A stretch of 64,000 bases of DNA from Gnetum montanum (lineage: Eukaryota; Streptophyta; Gnetopsida; Gnetales; Gnetaceae). Below the pieces are notes generated by a model that was not told the origin of the DNA, did not search any database, and was given only the letters and a program-made list of their open reading frames with translations. How positions within the stretch are numbered: the first letter of the stretch is position 1; each line of letters begins with the position of its first letter. Position numbers and translations under genes: made by a program. The stretch spans positions 1 through 64,000 of the forward strand of contig MNCI01020350.1 in NCBI GenBank assembly GCA_015680685.1, written 5' to 3'. Shown here one piece after another: positions 12,641-25,639 of the stretch.

Positions 12641-13139
12641 AAATTTTGAAATTCTCATCAACTGATGAAAATTTTTCAATTTTTTTTTGTGCCATTAGTG
12701 TTAATTTAGGAACAAATATGCGCTCAATTATTTATAAAAATATAAATTGGCATTATGGTAGTATTGCAAATAAATATTTTGTCATTAAGCATGCATGTCT
12801 TGGAGTAGAACTGAGATGGGTGACCTCTCGGGAAGTCTCGAAAAACATAAAAGTTAAGAAAACTTAAAACAGTTTGAACCTTTCGAACTAAAAGAAATAG
12901 TTAAATTTAGCTTTTGGATTATAGAAAATTAACTTTTAATTTCTTGATTTAGGTCCCAAAATAATTACGATTCTCATCCCAAAATAATTAGGATTTGGTG
13001 AGAAATCCATAATAGTTTCAACTTCTTCCACAACTGACTAAATGATTTTAAATCCCATAAAAGGGCCATAGAGGCTAAGGATTCTCAAACATATATGATT
13101 TCTTCAACTTACTGATGTCTAGAACCTGAAGAATAAATT

Positions 13140-14270
13140 GGAGAGAAATGGAAGCCTGAGTCAATGACCGAATGAATGCCCTTGAAGAACAAATTAATGA
13201 AATTAGGGATGTTCAAGAAAAAATTCGACACTCAAACCAAGGGTTTGGGATAGATATGCAAAATATATCTAAAGAAATTAAGAAATTGTCCCAAAATTCA
13301 AAGGATAAATGGTCTAAAGTACAAGGAAAGATGGATTCCTTTACCAACTCCATAAAGTAATTAATCAACCATCTTATTCAACCTTCCAATCCTACCAATG
13401 GTTTACCTAGAGCACAACATCAAGATCAACCTTCCATTAGGAATCCACAACAAACACAACCTCCACTTGTTAATGGATATGATATTGAAATCCACCATGT
13501 AGATTGTAAAACTAAAATCAAGAGTGAAGGATATGGGAACTAGCTTAATCCATCTAAAGAATCATTGACATAAGTGCATGCTAAGAAAGTAAAATTTGAT
13601 CATTATGATGGAGCCCCTAGATCTAGTGCTAAGGCAAAGGATTAACTTGAAACAATGAAAAACTACTTTGATATGTTGAATTTTTCAAGCCATAAACGTC
13701 TAGAAGTTATCTTCTTGTATTTAAGAGGACTTGCAGCAACATGGTGGAATGAGCTGAGATCTCAAGGTTTGATTACAAATTGGCTTAATTTTGGTTGAGA
13801 TTTTGAACAAAAATTTGTTCCAAATTCTTTTCTCAAAGAGCAGAAGATGAGATTTCATTCCTTAAGGTTGGGAAAAAGATCTGTAGATGATTACTACAAA
13901 GAATTTTGTGATCTTTCTCGATATGTGAGTCACCAGGATGAGGGTGAATTAGCTTCAAAATTCATTAGAGGATTACATGCTCAATTATGTCCATAAAAAT
14001 GAGCCCACAATCCCCAAACTATTGATGAAGCATATAGAATTTCTAAGGATTATGAGGAATTGAATTAGGTAAAAGTGATCCTTTGACAAGCAACTTTTTG
14101 ACCAAGCCCTTTTCCACAAGCAATGGTAGAAGAGACACCAACAAAAAAAACTCGATTAGGATCTTGATGTTTCTTTTGTGGTGAGGATTATCTTAAACAA
14201 GATTGCCTAAATTTCAAGCAAAAATACAAAGGTCCAACCAAATCAAAAATTAGAAACCAAGTTTAAACAT
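13140..14270 (+). pseudogene. gag: Chromovirus gag remnant
   Basis: The + strand reads, with scattered stops, as a Ty3/gypsy capsid protein. An N-terminal coiled-coil-like part (13172-13360, MNALEEQINEIRD) is followed by KVKFDHYDGAP, LRGLAATWWNELR, FEQKFVPNSF, MRFHSLRLGKRSVDDYYKEF and KFIRGL, the usual order in retrotransposon gag. A damaged zinc knuckle, CFFCGEDYLKQDC, lies near 14167-14205; it is one residue short between the second Cys and the last Cys and has no His. The product would package RNA in virus-like particles. In-frame stops at about 13360, 13540, 13645, 13797 and 13995 make it dead. Confidence 0.8.
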
Positions 14271-14329
14271 GAACAAAGGAAAAATTTCAACCACTACAAT
14301 AGCCATCAAGAAGATATCTACATCGACTA

Positions 14330-15881
14330 AACCAGGTTTGCAGAAATTTGAAATTTGTATTGATTTTTAAAGGTTCAATTAAAGGTAAACAAATTAAATT
14401 TATTAATTATTGGTGCCAATGATAATTTTATTTCTCCAAAGTTAATTAATTTATTAAAATTAAGTCTCCCTTCTAAGAAAAATTATTAAGATAGAATTGG
14501 TAGAGGGAACAACTGTGAGCAAACATACCAGGTATAGAAAAATAAAATTTACTTTGAAAAATATGCCCTCCATTGATGAATTTTTTGAATTTGAACTAGG
14601 TGATGTTGATGCAATTTTAGGAATGTCTTTCCTGCAAAAATTTGATGTTACTACCCACTTTGGAACTCATATTTTAAAATTTCTAATCACTGATGGAGTC
14701 AGGGTTCTAAGGGGGGTAGGAACAGCAAAGAAAATTTATACAATAACTATTAAGCAACTTAAAAGATTAGTCAAAAAAGGTGCTACAATGTTGGTTGTTG
14801 AAGTTATCCAATCTCAGAAACTTTCAAGTGTTGAGATCCCGAATGAACTTAAAAATATAAAGATTTAGTATTTGGTGAAACTAGAGAATTACCTCCAAAA
14901 GGAACTACTGAACATGTCATTGATATTTTTCCTAGTATACAACTTGTCTCAAAAGCTCCTTATAGATTTTCTACTTTGGAATTAAGAAAATTAAAAATAC
15001 AATTAGACCAATTATTGGAAGAAGGGAAAATTAGACCTAGCGTATCACCTTGGGGTGCACTAGTTCTATTCATTAAAAAGAAAGATGGTACTCTAAGATT
15101 ATGCATCGATTATAGAGCATTGAATAAAGTGATGATTAACAATACTTATCCTTTACCTAGAATTGATGATTTATTTGATCAACTTATAGGTGCATGTTAT
15201 TTTTCAAAGATTGATTTAAAATTAGGATATCATCAAATAAAGATTAAGGAGAAAGATATTATGAAAACTGCTTTTAGAACTAGATATGGATTATACGAAT
15301 TTGTTGTGATGTCATTTGGATTAACTAATGCACTTGCAACATTTATGACATTAATGAATAATATTTTTCATGAATATCTTGATCAATTTGTTATAGTATT
15401 TATGGATGATATACTTGTTTATTATAAATCAAGAGAAGCACATATCGAACATTTGAAAACTATAATGGAAATTCTTAAAGAACATCAATTAAAAGATAAA
15501 TTGAGTAAATGTCAACTCTTTAAGGAAAAGATCTCATACTTAGGACATACAATTTCCAAGAAAAGATTGCAAGTGGATCCAGTAAAAATTAGTGTGATCC
15601 AGGATTGGCTTGAATTAAAAGATGTTACAGCAGTTCGAAGTTTAGGGTTAGCTGGTTTTTATCGATGTTTCATTAAAGATTATTCTACCTTGGTAGCCCC
15701 ATTAACTAACCTTTTGCAGGAGAAATGTGAGTTCAAATTTGATGAAAATTGTAGGGAATATTTTCTCAGATTAAAGATGCTACTTACAATAGCACCTATT
15801 TTGAGAATTCCAAATGAAGATCTACCATTTGAAGTATCCACAGATGCCTATGGAATAGGAATCGATGCAGTTCTTTCATAG
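14330..15881 (+). pseudogene. pol: Chromovirus protease-reverse transcriptase remnant
   Basis: Protease-like sequence runs to 14868 (core AILGMSFLQKFDV; the catalytic Asp-Ser/Thr-Gly region near 14400 is decayed), then a frameshift near 14865. RT is open from 14976 to 15881: [57 protein letters not shown], and the catalytic box FMDDILVY near 15400-15425. Thumb and connection follow ([25 protein letters not shown]). [20 protein letters not shown] has ordinary gypsy spacing. The frame stops at 15879 at the start of RNase H. RT copies element RNA into DNA in the cytoplasmic particle. The RT part is well preserved at amino-acid level, so the insertion is younger than the pararetrovirus wreck nearby. 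Confidence 0.9.
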
Positions 15882-17154
15882 AAAGATAAAGTGGTATGTT
15901 ATGAATCTCATAAATTATGAGGAGCCAAGGTAAATTACTCAACCCATGATTTCAAATTACTAGCAATTGTTCATGCTCTAAAAGTTTAGAGACATTATCT
16001 TTGCAAAAAGAACTTTGTACTAAAAATGGATCATAAAAGCTTAGAATATTTGCAAAGACAACCTATTTTGAATACTCATCAAAGGTGATGGATAGAATTG
16101 TTAGCAGAATATGATTTTGAAATCAAATATGTTCCTGGTAAGAAAAATGTGGTAGCTGATGTCCTTAGTCGAATGTGGAATTTAATGATAGGTGTAGTAA
16201 TGACCCCTATGGAAGAAATTAAGAAACAAATAAAAGAAGACCCTTACTTTAAAAATATTTTAACCAATATTTTTTATGAGCCTCAATACCAACTCACTTC
16301 AAATGGTTTATTGATGAAAGGACAAAGAGTATGCATACCAAAGGGAAATTTGAGACTAAAATTGTTGTGTGAAGCACATGAAGTACCATATGTAGGGCAC
16401 CTAGGTTATATTAAGACCTATATGATAATTCAAAAATCCTATTTTTGGCTCTGAATGAAGAATGATGTGTCTACATACATTAAAAATTACCTAACATGTC
16501 AAAGAATAAAAGTTGAACAAAGAAAACCTAGTGGATTATTACAAGCCTTGGAAGTTCCAACCCGAAAATGGGAAGATATCACTATGGATTTCATTGTGGG
16601 ATTGCTAATAACCAAAAAATGGAAATGACTCAATTTTTGTAGTAGTTGATCATTTATCAAAGATGGCACATTTTATAGCTTTGAAATCTACAAACACAAC
16701 AAAAGAAATAGTCCAAAAATTCATACAAGAAGTATTTAGATTACATGGTTGTCCAAAATATATCACTTTGAATAGAGATCCTAAATTCATATCCAAATTC
16801 TAGAAAAATTTCTTTAGAGAGCTTGGAACTCAATTGAAATTTAGCACAACTTATCATCCTAAAAGTAATGGACAAACTAAATGAGTAAATAGAATATTAG
16901 AAGATATCCTATGAAGTTACATTGGGAGTAGACCAAAAACATGGGAGAATTATTTGCATATGGTAAAATTTTCCTACAATAGCAATTATCAAGGTTCCAT
17001 ACAGCGAACACCATTCAAAATGGTATATGAATGTAATTGTCATACACCATTAACCTGGGCATATCCAACCTTAAGAGCGGAATGGAAGGAAGAAGAAATG
17101 AAAATAATGGAAAACATTGTCATAAGGGTTAAACAAAATTTGCAAGTAGCCTAA
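15882..17154 (+). pseudogene. pol: Chromovirus RNase H and integrase remnant
   Basis: RNase H pieces read through stops: NYSTHDFKLLAIVHALK, RHYL, MDHKSLEYLQ, then 16098-16454 with KIKYVPGKKNVVADVLSR (RNase H end; here DFEIKYVPGKKN). Integrase: the zinc-binding HHCC region survives in part (AHEVPYVGHLGYIKT then LTCQRIKVEQRKPSGLLQ), then WEDITMDFIVGL and later pieces to 16954-17154 with WENYLHMVKFSYN and TPFKMVYECN. At least two frameshifts (about 16615 and 16950) and several stops break the catalytic core. Integrase would join the cDNA to host DNA. Confidence 0.85.
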
Positions 17155-17640
17155 GATACATATAAAGGATATGCAAATCAACATCGACTTAAAAAATAAT
17201 TCCAAGTAGGGGATCAAGTATTATTGAGAATAAAACTTACCAGAAGTTCTCTTAAATTGGGAAAATATACTAAATTAGCACCTAGATTTTGTGGACCTTT
17301 TGAAATCTCTGAAAGAATTGGCAAAGTATCATATCAACTGAATCTTCCTAAAACCTTAAAAAATCATCTAGTTTTTCATGTGAGCTTGTTAAAGAAATTT
17401 CATGAAAATGATGTACCATATGTATTGGATTGGAATACTTTGCCATTACAATCCAATTCTAGCTTTGAAGTAAAACAAATTCCTATTAAAGACCAATGAA
17501 CCGAGAAATTACAAAACAAAACTATCAGCGAAGTACTTGTTCAATGGTGAAATTGTAATCAATAGACTTGGGAAAACAAGGAGCTTACCCTCAACTTTTT
17601 GATCATCTAGATATTGAATGATAGGTTGAGTTTACTATGG
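17155..17640 (+). pseudogene. pol: Integrase C-terminus with chromodomain remnant
   Basis: 17224-17499 is open: [44 protein letters not shown], the conserved GPY/F-type integrase tail. Past the stop at 17497 the reading continues as EKLQNKTISEVLVQW, NCNQ and TWENKEL (about 17500-17595), the spacing of a chromodomain (hydrophobic strand, Trp, then TWEN). In chromoviruses this domain guides insertion into chromatin with particular histone marks. Two stops (about 17550, 17562) lie inside it. Confidence 0.75.
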
Positions 17641-18050
17641 ATGTAATAAATTATGTTTATAAATTTTGATCTTTTATTTATCTAGATGATAATGAGGAGA
17701 ATAAGGGAACTGAAGTTGATGAGCATAATGATGAAGCAGTTGTTAAGTAGCTAGATATCGAGGAAGCACTTGAGGATGAGATAGATGCTTAAGGGAGGTA
17801 GATTGTAATGTCCCATCCTTTGTTATGGGTGGAAAAAATTGTAAAAATTTTAACCAATTACTAGCATAATCACATTGCCTTGTCCACATTTTACGATTGG
17901 GCTACACATGAATACTTGTACCTTGTATGGTTGGGTGTTGGATTACTCCACCACTTACTAATTATTATGAATGGTAAGTATTTCTTCATTCTTTAGGTCT
18001 ATTGATTTATTTGAATGTTTAATTGATGATTGGAATCAAGAAAATTAGAT
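17641..18050 (+). repeat. Chromovirus 3' end: polypurine tract and 3' LTR start
   Basis: An acidic stretch (about 17690-17790) ends in the purine run AAGGGAGGTAGA at 17791-17802, then TGTAATGTCCC at 17804, the start of the 3' LTR. I cannot place the far LTR edge: no matching 5' LTR is visible in the window (the 8874 LTR diverges after ~45 bases), so the end coordinate is only nominal. Confidence 0.6.
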
Positions 18051-19190
18051 TGGTTATTTTGGTTAGGAAGAAGAGTGAGATAATCATTAGTTTCTTTCTT
18101 AGTGGATTAAGCAAGTTTTCTAAGGTTTTTTAGATTTATTAAATTACAAATGTTTCTTTCAAGTTTCATTTTTAATTTATAATGCCATTGGTAGATGATT
18201 CACATGATTTTTTTATCAAAGCTATCTATGGTGATGAATCATTATTAACTTCCACATTTAACTTAAAAGTGCCTTATTAAGCTCATCAAGTAATATATGT
18301 TTTCTATTAATTTCCATTTTAATAAGTTTTATGCTAGTTTCTAGGGCTCTTCTTTGTAGTTTTAGAAATTTAAGAGAGTATTTTACTTTGGTAAAATTTG
18401 GAACTAACATTTCTTGTTTATAGGTTTTTAAAAATTGAAGATTATATTGATAAATATCAATAACATATCCACATCAATTATAACTTGATTCATGATGAAG
18501 ATAACTTAACCCAAAACAAAGTACATCATAGCATACAAAAACTAAGAACATTACAAAATGAGAGGGATTCTTGAAATGATTAAAAAATAATAAAATTTTT
18601 TAGTTAAATAAAGCTCCTCTTGCTTTAGGAAGTAAATTTTGTTGTCAAATCTTTATATTTTAATATTGCTACAATGTTTTATTCTATGTATAGTATAGTA
18701 AAGATGCCAATAAAATAAATTAAATTTAACTTTAAGAGTCCCTTAGTGAAGTAGTATATCCCTTACTGTTTCGTATTGAGTCCTAAAGAATCATAGATTC
18801 AACCCCCTCAAGAAATTTTGTATGAGTTATTCAAGTTGTTGCTAATAGTTTAAAGTTATTATCTAGAAGAAATATTCAAACTATAAAAGTATTAATACAT
18901 ATAGTTGTAACAAAAATTTTGTAGAGCTTAAATAAAACTTTATAGCTAAGTACTATTGAATGGATTTGAACTCAAAACTTAGCTTCCAAGTTAAGAGTAT
19001 CACCACTAGGTTAACACTTCATTATTAACATTACTTGAAGTATGATTTGAAGTGGAAAACTCTTACTTGCCAATTCTTGTCAAATAATAAGGTAATCACT
19101 TGATACATTTTTCATTAGTATAAAATCAAAAAATAAAGTATATGAGTTTCTAAAGTTCTTTTAAAATACATCATTAGCATTAGAAATGTT
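18051..19190. other. AT-rich intergenic stretch
   Basis: No coding frame longer than chance, no recognisable repeat partner in the window. It may include the remainder of the chromovirus LTR and the left flank of the pararetrovirus. Confidence 0.5.
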
Positions 19191-19990
19191 ATTTGGTTTT
19201 ACACCTAATGCTGCAACATTCTTCAGCACCCATGGAAAACACCCACACTCTTACAAGTTCCTCTTCTTCTAACTCATATATTCAGTGTTTATCATTATTT
19301 TGTCAAAATATGAATGGCTCGACTCTGTTACCTATTCCCAAGTGCTCTAAGATTTATGATTCAAAAAGCCTTTCTTTCTTAGAAACATACAAAGAATTGT
19401 ATCTTTTTGAATGTGATCTTGAGATTTCAGGGACTAGTTTGCACCTTGTTGCCTTAACATTTTTTTGCTAGGGGAGGTTGCACAGTGGATTCAAAAGGGT
19501 TACAAATATCTCTAGATTGCTAAAATTTCAATCCACATACAACTACACTTTAACTATAGGCTGCAAAAGCCCTACTAGATTTTGTTAATAGACAAAAGAT
19601 TTAAAGATTTTTGGGATGCAATAATTATGCATGCTAAAGTTAAATTAGCAATTGATGCTCTTGTTGTCACTGTTCCGAATTTCACCTTATCCCTCCATGA
19701 TCCAAACTTATATAAAAGCTTAATGCTTAATGCTTACATTCCAGTAGATATGGAAGAGAAAAGTATCTATGCAACTATAGGAACAAGATTATGCTTCAAG
19801 TTGTTTGATTCAACTAGTATTAGAACATTATTGCCCTTAGCAGAACAAGCTTTACAAGTTTGCTTGACAAATATTGAATATGGGGTGAATATTAACATAG
19901 AAGAACTCCCAATTCACACCCAATATCCTGATTTAACCGATCTCTAGGATAAGTACTATGAGTACTTAAAACCTTCTTGAAATCATTCAA
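19190..19990 (+). pseudogene. Endogenous pararetrovirus movement-protein-like region
   Basis: Two open pieces (19193-19471, 19582-19947) in the + direction with a frameshift between them. The second contains LIDKRFKDFWDAI, VPNFTLSLHDPNLYKSLML and IGTRLCFKLFDS, which follow the order of the 30K-superfamily movement protein of Caulimoviridae (LID-R, NF-SL-DP, then a hydrophobic strand). Movement proteins carry virus through plasmodesmata. The call rests on this motif order and on the coat-protease-RT order downstream; sequence identity is low and the frame is broken, so the copy is a relic. Confidence 0.6.
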
Positions 19991-19999
19991 AAAGAAGGT

Positions 20000-22560
20000 A
20001 CCAAGTCCAGTTAAAACCTCTAAGGTTTACAGATCAGGATCCTTTCCAAGACTGTTCCTCCTCTTATTCAATCTTACCCTCTTTACTTGGTGTTATGCCA
20101 CAACCAAACAAAGAATTATCTCATTTAGAAATTATTGAAAAACAAAAAATAACAGCAAATCTAGCAAATATATTTTAGGAATTAGGATTCAAAACACCAG
20201 TAGAAACAATTCTAGGAGAAATTCCTATGTTACCTAAACAAAAAGGGAAAGCTAAAATAGAAGAATATAGCTCTTCTAAAAATGATTCTAATTCAAAGGA
20301 AGCATCTTCATCTAATCCCTCTTACAAACACCTACAAGTAGAAGAAATAGATTATCAATATCATTGCAAAGAGTGTGATGCTTTGCTTAAAATGAACACC
20401 AATAAAGCAGATGAAGAAGTAGATAAACTAATAAAAAAGATTATCTCTCCTAAAGATAAATTGAGACTAGAACACAAGTCACTTCTTAAATAAATACAAA
20501 CCACTAGAGAATATATTGATAAGAGAAAGTTTATCAAAGGACAAAAAGGACCAATAGATATTATTAAATTATAAAATTAGACTAATATCCATAGAGATCA
20601 GTTAGTAGGAGAAAGTCAAAAACATATGTCTAATTTAGCATTTATAGAAAATGAGGTAAAACAAATTAGGCAAGTCTAGGTTCCTAAAGGAACAAAAATT
20701 TCTTCTTGGTTAAAATATGCTAATAATATTCCTCTCACTAGATCACCACCACACATAGGAAAATCTCATATCATGAGATATAGAAGAAAATAAAATGAAT
20801 TAGTGAAGAAAAAAGGAAAAAGGATTAGCCCTTAATGCTAATACAACTAAAGACACAGATTCAAAATCTTCAACAACTTCTCAGGAGTCAAAAGTTTCTT
20901 ATGACATTGAAGAAGAGTTATTGATTAAGAAGATTGCTACAGGTTACCAAGAAGATCCTATTGAATTCTCAGGAATTCAAACTAGAAAGTCTAGGGATAA
21001 ACATCAAACATTTAGTATGGATCATAAAGATTTGAAAGGATGTCAAGATACCATAGATGCTATCCAAGGATATCTAGACATTCAAATCTACTTAGAAAAG
21101 AAAGAAGCAAAATTGGCTATCTTTAATACCACATACATTTTTAGGGAAATTCTAAGAAGATGGTGGAATCACATTCCCCCATGTATTAAAAGAAAGTTAA
21201 CTTTTGCTCTAGCGATTGTATTTCTAAATGCAATCATTAAAGAATTTATTGGAAATAAAGACAATCTTGATCATGTTTATTGAGATAGGTTTTTTAAATC
21301 TAGATTATCTAGAATTCAAGATTTACATACCTTTCTTAATGAAATGGAACAATTATACTACTTTAGTAAATTGACACATGAGATAGGTGCCAAGGAACAT
21401 TTGTTAGAATGTTTACCATAGCTGTTCTACAATAAATATCATGTAGAATTAAAAAGGAAAAACCTGAATTTAGGTGAAATAAGTTTTGGTGCTATACAAC
21501 AATTTATTACAAATGTAAACAAAGAACTTTGTTGTAATCAGGAAGTCGAAAACTTTGTCAAGGACCTAAGTCATAAATTAGGTAGAAGTATTTATTTAAA
21601 AATTTGTCCAAAAGAAAAATATAAAAAATCATAAAAAGATTGTGCTTCTTGTTTTCATAGAAATAACTCTACTAAACTGAGAAAATCCTATAAACCACAA
21701 AATCAGCAATGGAAAATAAGGTATAATCTAAGGCCCTCCAAAATATTTTTAGGAATGTTTAAACGATGTTGCAGGAAATTACCATAGAAAGATGTTAAAT
21801 ACTTTCTATGTAATGAACCACACTTCTCAAACCAATGTCCTCAAAAGAACCAACATCCTAAAAAGATGAATTTCATTCAGAAATAAAACATATCATAACA
21901 ATATTTTGAATATGTTTCCAATGAACATGTTCCATTTGAACATGGAGACATTCTCCTTGAAATTTCTAAGGAGTATTTTGATGAGTCACCTAACACTTTT
22001 TCCAAGGGGGGAGCAACGGATGATTTGCCTTATTATTTGCATTCATCTGATTTTGATGTTTGTTATTTTAATAATATGAATAAATGCCCTTCTTCATCCT
22101 CATCTTGTAGACATTACAATCACTATAAAAAATCTTTAAAATTTTCTCTTTAGCCTGAAGAAGACCCAACCTACATAGAAATAGAAAATTAGGTTAGCTT
22201 ATTAAAAAATGAATTAAAAATAATGCCTATAGAAAACATTTCTAGATATATGGCTGTAGAAAAACAACTAGAAGAAAAGAAAAAAGAATTGAAGTTACAT
22301 AAAAGACATTTTAAAAAAAAGACAAGTTCTTCTAAATTCTCAAAATTATGCTTCTATAGAAGGACATAGAGGAATTAAAAAAACTTTTAGAATTAACTAG
22401 ATCCATGTAGAGAAAACATATAATTCAATAGCTAAAAACATTCATGGAATGGACCTCTAAAGAAATCTAGGAATTAATGCTTGAAGAGGATAGTGAAAAT
22501 AGACTTTAGTATCAAGAAGAAACTAGTAAGAAAACCTTACTTGTAAATATAATAAATGAG
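20000..22560 (+). pseudogene. Endogenous pararetrovirus coat-protein-like region
   Basis: Pieces at 20227-20493 and 20921-21283 continue through stops to about 22540. They are Lys/Glu/Ser-rich with a more globular middle (IQGYLDIQ, FREILRRWWNHIP, IKEFIGN) and then LHTFLNEMEQLYY, typical of caulimovirid capsid regions. A zinc-knuckle-like word, LCNEPHFSNQC, lies near 21805-21840; the first Cys and one spacer residue are missing compared with CX2CX4HX4C. Downstream, 22190-22330 is a Lys/Glu-rich helix before the protease. Many stops and indels. Confidence 0.6.
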
Positions 22561-24456
22561 AATAACATACAAAAACCAATGGTTCCAATGTGTACATTCT
22601 TAATAAAGTTACCCTCGTTTAAGCCATACCTAGTAGATGCTTTACTAGATAGTGGAGCAAAAATCTCCTTAGGAAGACTAGGTATTCTACCTTCATTTTA
22701 TGGAAACCAAGATGAACAATGCATGTTGCCTTCAACATGCAAAGATGTCCCATGGAATTTAAAGGAGACCTTCCTATTTTAGCTTCTGAAAATTCTATAA
22801 TGTTGTTTAAAATATTTCAATTAGACCTTCCATCTTATGATCTTTTAATAGATATAGATAATCTTAGTTAGTTTTGACCCTATACCATAACCAATACTAC
22901 TGTAATTTTAAAGAATCTTCAATATCTGCATTTATCACAAAATAAAATAAGATTTGAAACTATAATACCTCCACAAGTAGGTAATACCAAGTGGATAATT
23001 TACCAAGTAAAAAAGAAGAGCAATTTGAAAAGATGAAAGAAAAGCTATTAACAGTAGCATCTGATGATCTAGTAGCTTTTAAATGGAAGAAACAACACTA
23101 GTGCCATATTGATCTAAAAGATAATATTAAGATAAATGCAAAAGCAAACCACACAAGAATGTCACTTGAATTGAAAAAGGAATGTGATATAAAGATAAAT
23201 CAACTTTTATAAAGAGGATTGATTCAACCCAGCACTTTCATGTGCCATCTTTTATGTTAATAAAAGGACAAAATAAATCAAAGGTAAGAAATGATTAGTC
23301 ATTAATTATAAGCCTCTAAATGACTTAATAAAACTTGTGCAACATCCAATCCCTAGTAAGGATGATTTATTTCAAAAAATACCAAACACACACATTTACT
23401 CTAAATTTGACTTAAAGTTAGGTTTTTGGTAGATCCAGGTGTACCTAAAGGACTAGTGAAATACTTCTTTCACCATTCCAAGTGGGTTATATGAATGGAT
23501 TATTTTGCCTTTCGAGATTAAAACACCTTCCATTTTCTAGCAAATAATGGATAAAATCTTCTTCTCTTTTCCATTTATTATAGTATATATTGATGATATT
23601 TTAGTAATCAGTAAAAATGCTTTCCAACATTTAGGCATCTTGAAAAAATTTTCCAATTAGTACTCTCACTGACAAAAATGAAAATAGTGCAAGAAAAGAC
23701 TGAATTCCTTGGATTAGAAATTATCCATGGAAAAGTAACACTCTAATCACATGTCATTGAAGCAATTCCAAGTTTCTTGATGAATTAGTAGAAAGAAAAC
23801 AATTAAAATTCTTTTTAGGCTATGTTAACTATGTGTTTAGATTCTACAAATATTTAGCCAAAGATCGTAAGTTACTAAATGAACAACTTAGTAACAAGGT
23901 TGTAACATGGACAACTCAACATACAGACATAGTAAGAAAGATTAAAGAACACTGTAAACATTTGTCTCAATTAAGACTACCAATAGATGGAACTTTAATT
24001 CTAGAATTTGATGCATCTGATGACTATTGGGTAGTAGTGTTAAAAGAAGACAAAGATGAAGTGATCTACATTTACAAGTATAGGTCTAGTAAGTTCTGAC
24101 CAAATCAAAAGAACTATCATAGTATACATAAAGAACTACTAGCCATAGTCAAAGGAATTGAAGCCTTTAGGTTATTCTTACAAGCAAAAAAAATTATTAT
24201 AAGAAGTAACTTAAAGCATTTTGACAAATATCTACAAGTTAAGAATCTTAATAAGGTCGCTCACACCCATTTAATAATATGGTCCTTATTTTTTGCCAAT
24301 TTTCGTTTTAAAACACAATATATTAGCAGTGAGGATAATAGTTTAGCAAATTTCTTAACAAGAGAGTTTCATCTCTCTCAAGTACTAATGTTTGTTTATG
24401 GGTTCAATTTTTACCTTGCTTTAGGGTGTGGTAATAATAGAGTAGCTTTCTTGTAG
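22561..24456 (+). pseudogene. Endogenous pararetrovirus protease-RT-RNase H region
   Basis: An aspartic protease word LLDSGAKIS lies at 22640-22670. RT is spread over several frames between about 23000 and 23830; the catalytic YIDD sits at 23586-23597, followed by ILVIS. RNase H runs from 23980 to 24400: LILEFDASDDYW, NYHSIHKELLAIVKGIEAFRLFL, RSNLKHF and ISSEDNSLANFLTREF. No integrase follows RNase H and no chromodomain or LTR bounds it; this movement-coat-protease-RT-RNase H order without integrase marks Caulimoviridae rather than Ty3/gypsy. Frameshifts and stops occur throughout, so it cannot make a virus as it stands. Confidence 0.8.
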
Positions 24457-25639
24457 AACACTCCTATTTAGTAGGTTACACCTATTATGTTGTAGTAAAG
24501 GAGTTATGATACTAGCTCCTGTGTCTATTTTCTTACCAAAAAAATGTTGTTTAGTGTAAAAATATATTATGTTGTTCTTGATGGACCCACCCAAGACACC
24601 CATGGTTTTGCAAGAATTTATTGTGTGATTCTTGATGGATCCACCCAAAATACCCAATATTATTGATTTTTGGATTATTTTTGTTCTTACAAGATTTAAT
24701 TTATAAAATTTAATGTAGAATGATTTTTAAATTCTTAGATTTAACATGTACTAAGATTCAACAAATTCAACAAACCAAACACACCCTCAAAAGATCCTTC
24801 ATTTAAAAACCTTGCTACAATGATCACTCTCTACATATATTGCAAAATTTTTCATGTTCAAATCTTTAATCAAGTATCATTGGCTTAGTGTACATGTAAC
24901 CTGTTTAATTTTTCCAAAAGGCATGTCTAAGCATGTTTTTTAATCCACCTAAATCATGAATAGATCTCCTTAAAAGATTTGGCTTTCACGTTAGAAAACA
25001 TCTGATAAACTTATCAGCTTAAACATAGTTGTAATGGATTAAATGTAAATTTTTTATAATTATTATATGGAGAACATTTATCATTAATTATATTGAAGAT
25101 GCTTTTCACATCATCCTATGGTCAATGTGGCATGAATTCGAATGTGTTTTTTTATTGTTTCTTAGTTTACACAGTCCAAAGGCTATGCTTCTAGGCAATA
25201 TCATGCTATCTTTTATTGAAAATTCTTTTTCCTAGATCTTTTATAGAGTCAACCATAAGACCTATATCTTTGCAGTAGTTATGTGGATGTGGATTAGCTA
25301 ATGGAGTTTTGGTGATGCATCCTTCACACGATTGTCGTTAAATAACATTCAAGCATGGATTTGTTAAGCTGATCCTAGAGTTGAGTACTAGGGCCTAAAG
25401 AAGAATACAGTGAGTAAAGAAGATGGTTTTTCATTGCATTTATGATTCATAAGAGGAGCTCATTGAGTTTATTGATGATCCTAACATCTTGGTAGGTGCT
25501 ATTTGGGTTGATTAGGGGATTGACGATGCTCATGTTTGCTATCCTGTATGCTTGCAAATTTGTGGGGAATTCACCCTCTTCGTTTATTGTCACATTTGCT
25601 ATTATAATTTTAGTAATCGAAATAGGAATAATATAGGGT
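24457..25639. other. Intergenic stretch with a short tandem duplication
   Basis: 24550-24660 holds two copies of a ~54-bp unit sharing TTCTTGATGGA.CCACCCAA. The rest has no coding frame or known motif. It ends directly at the copia 5' LTR. Confidence 0.45.
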
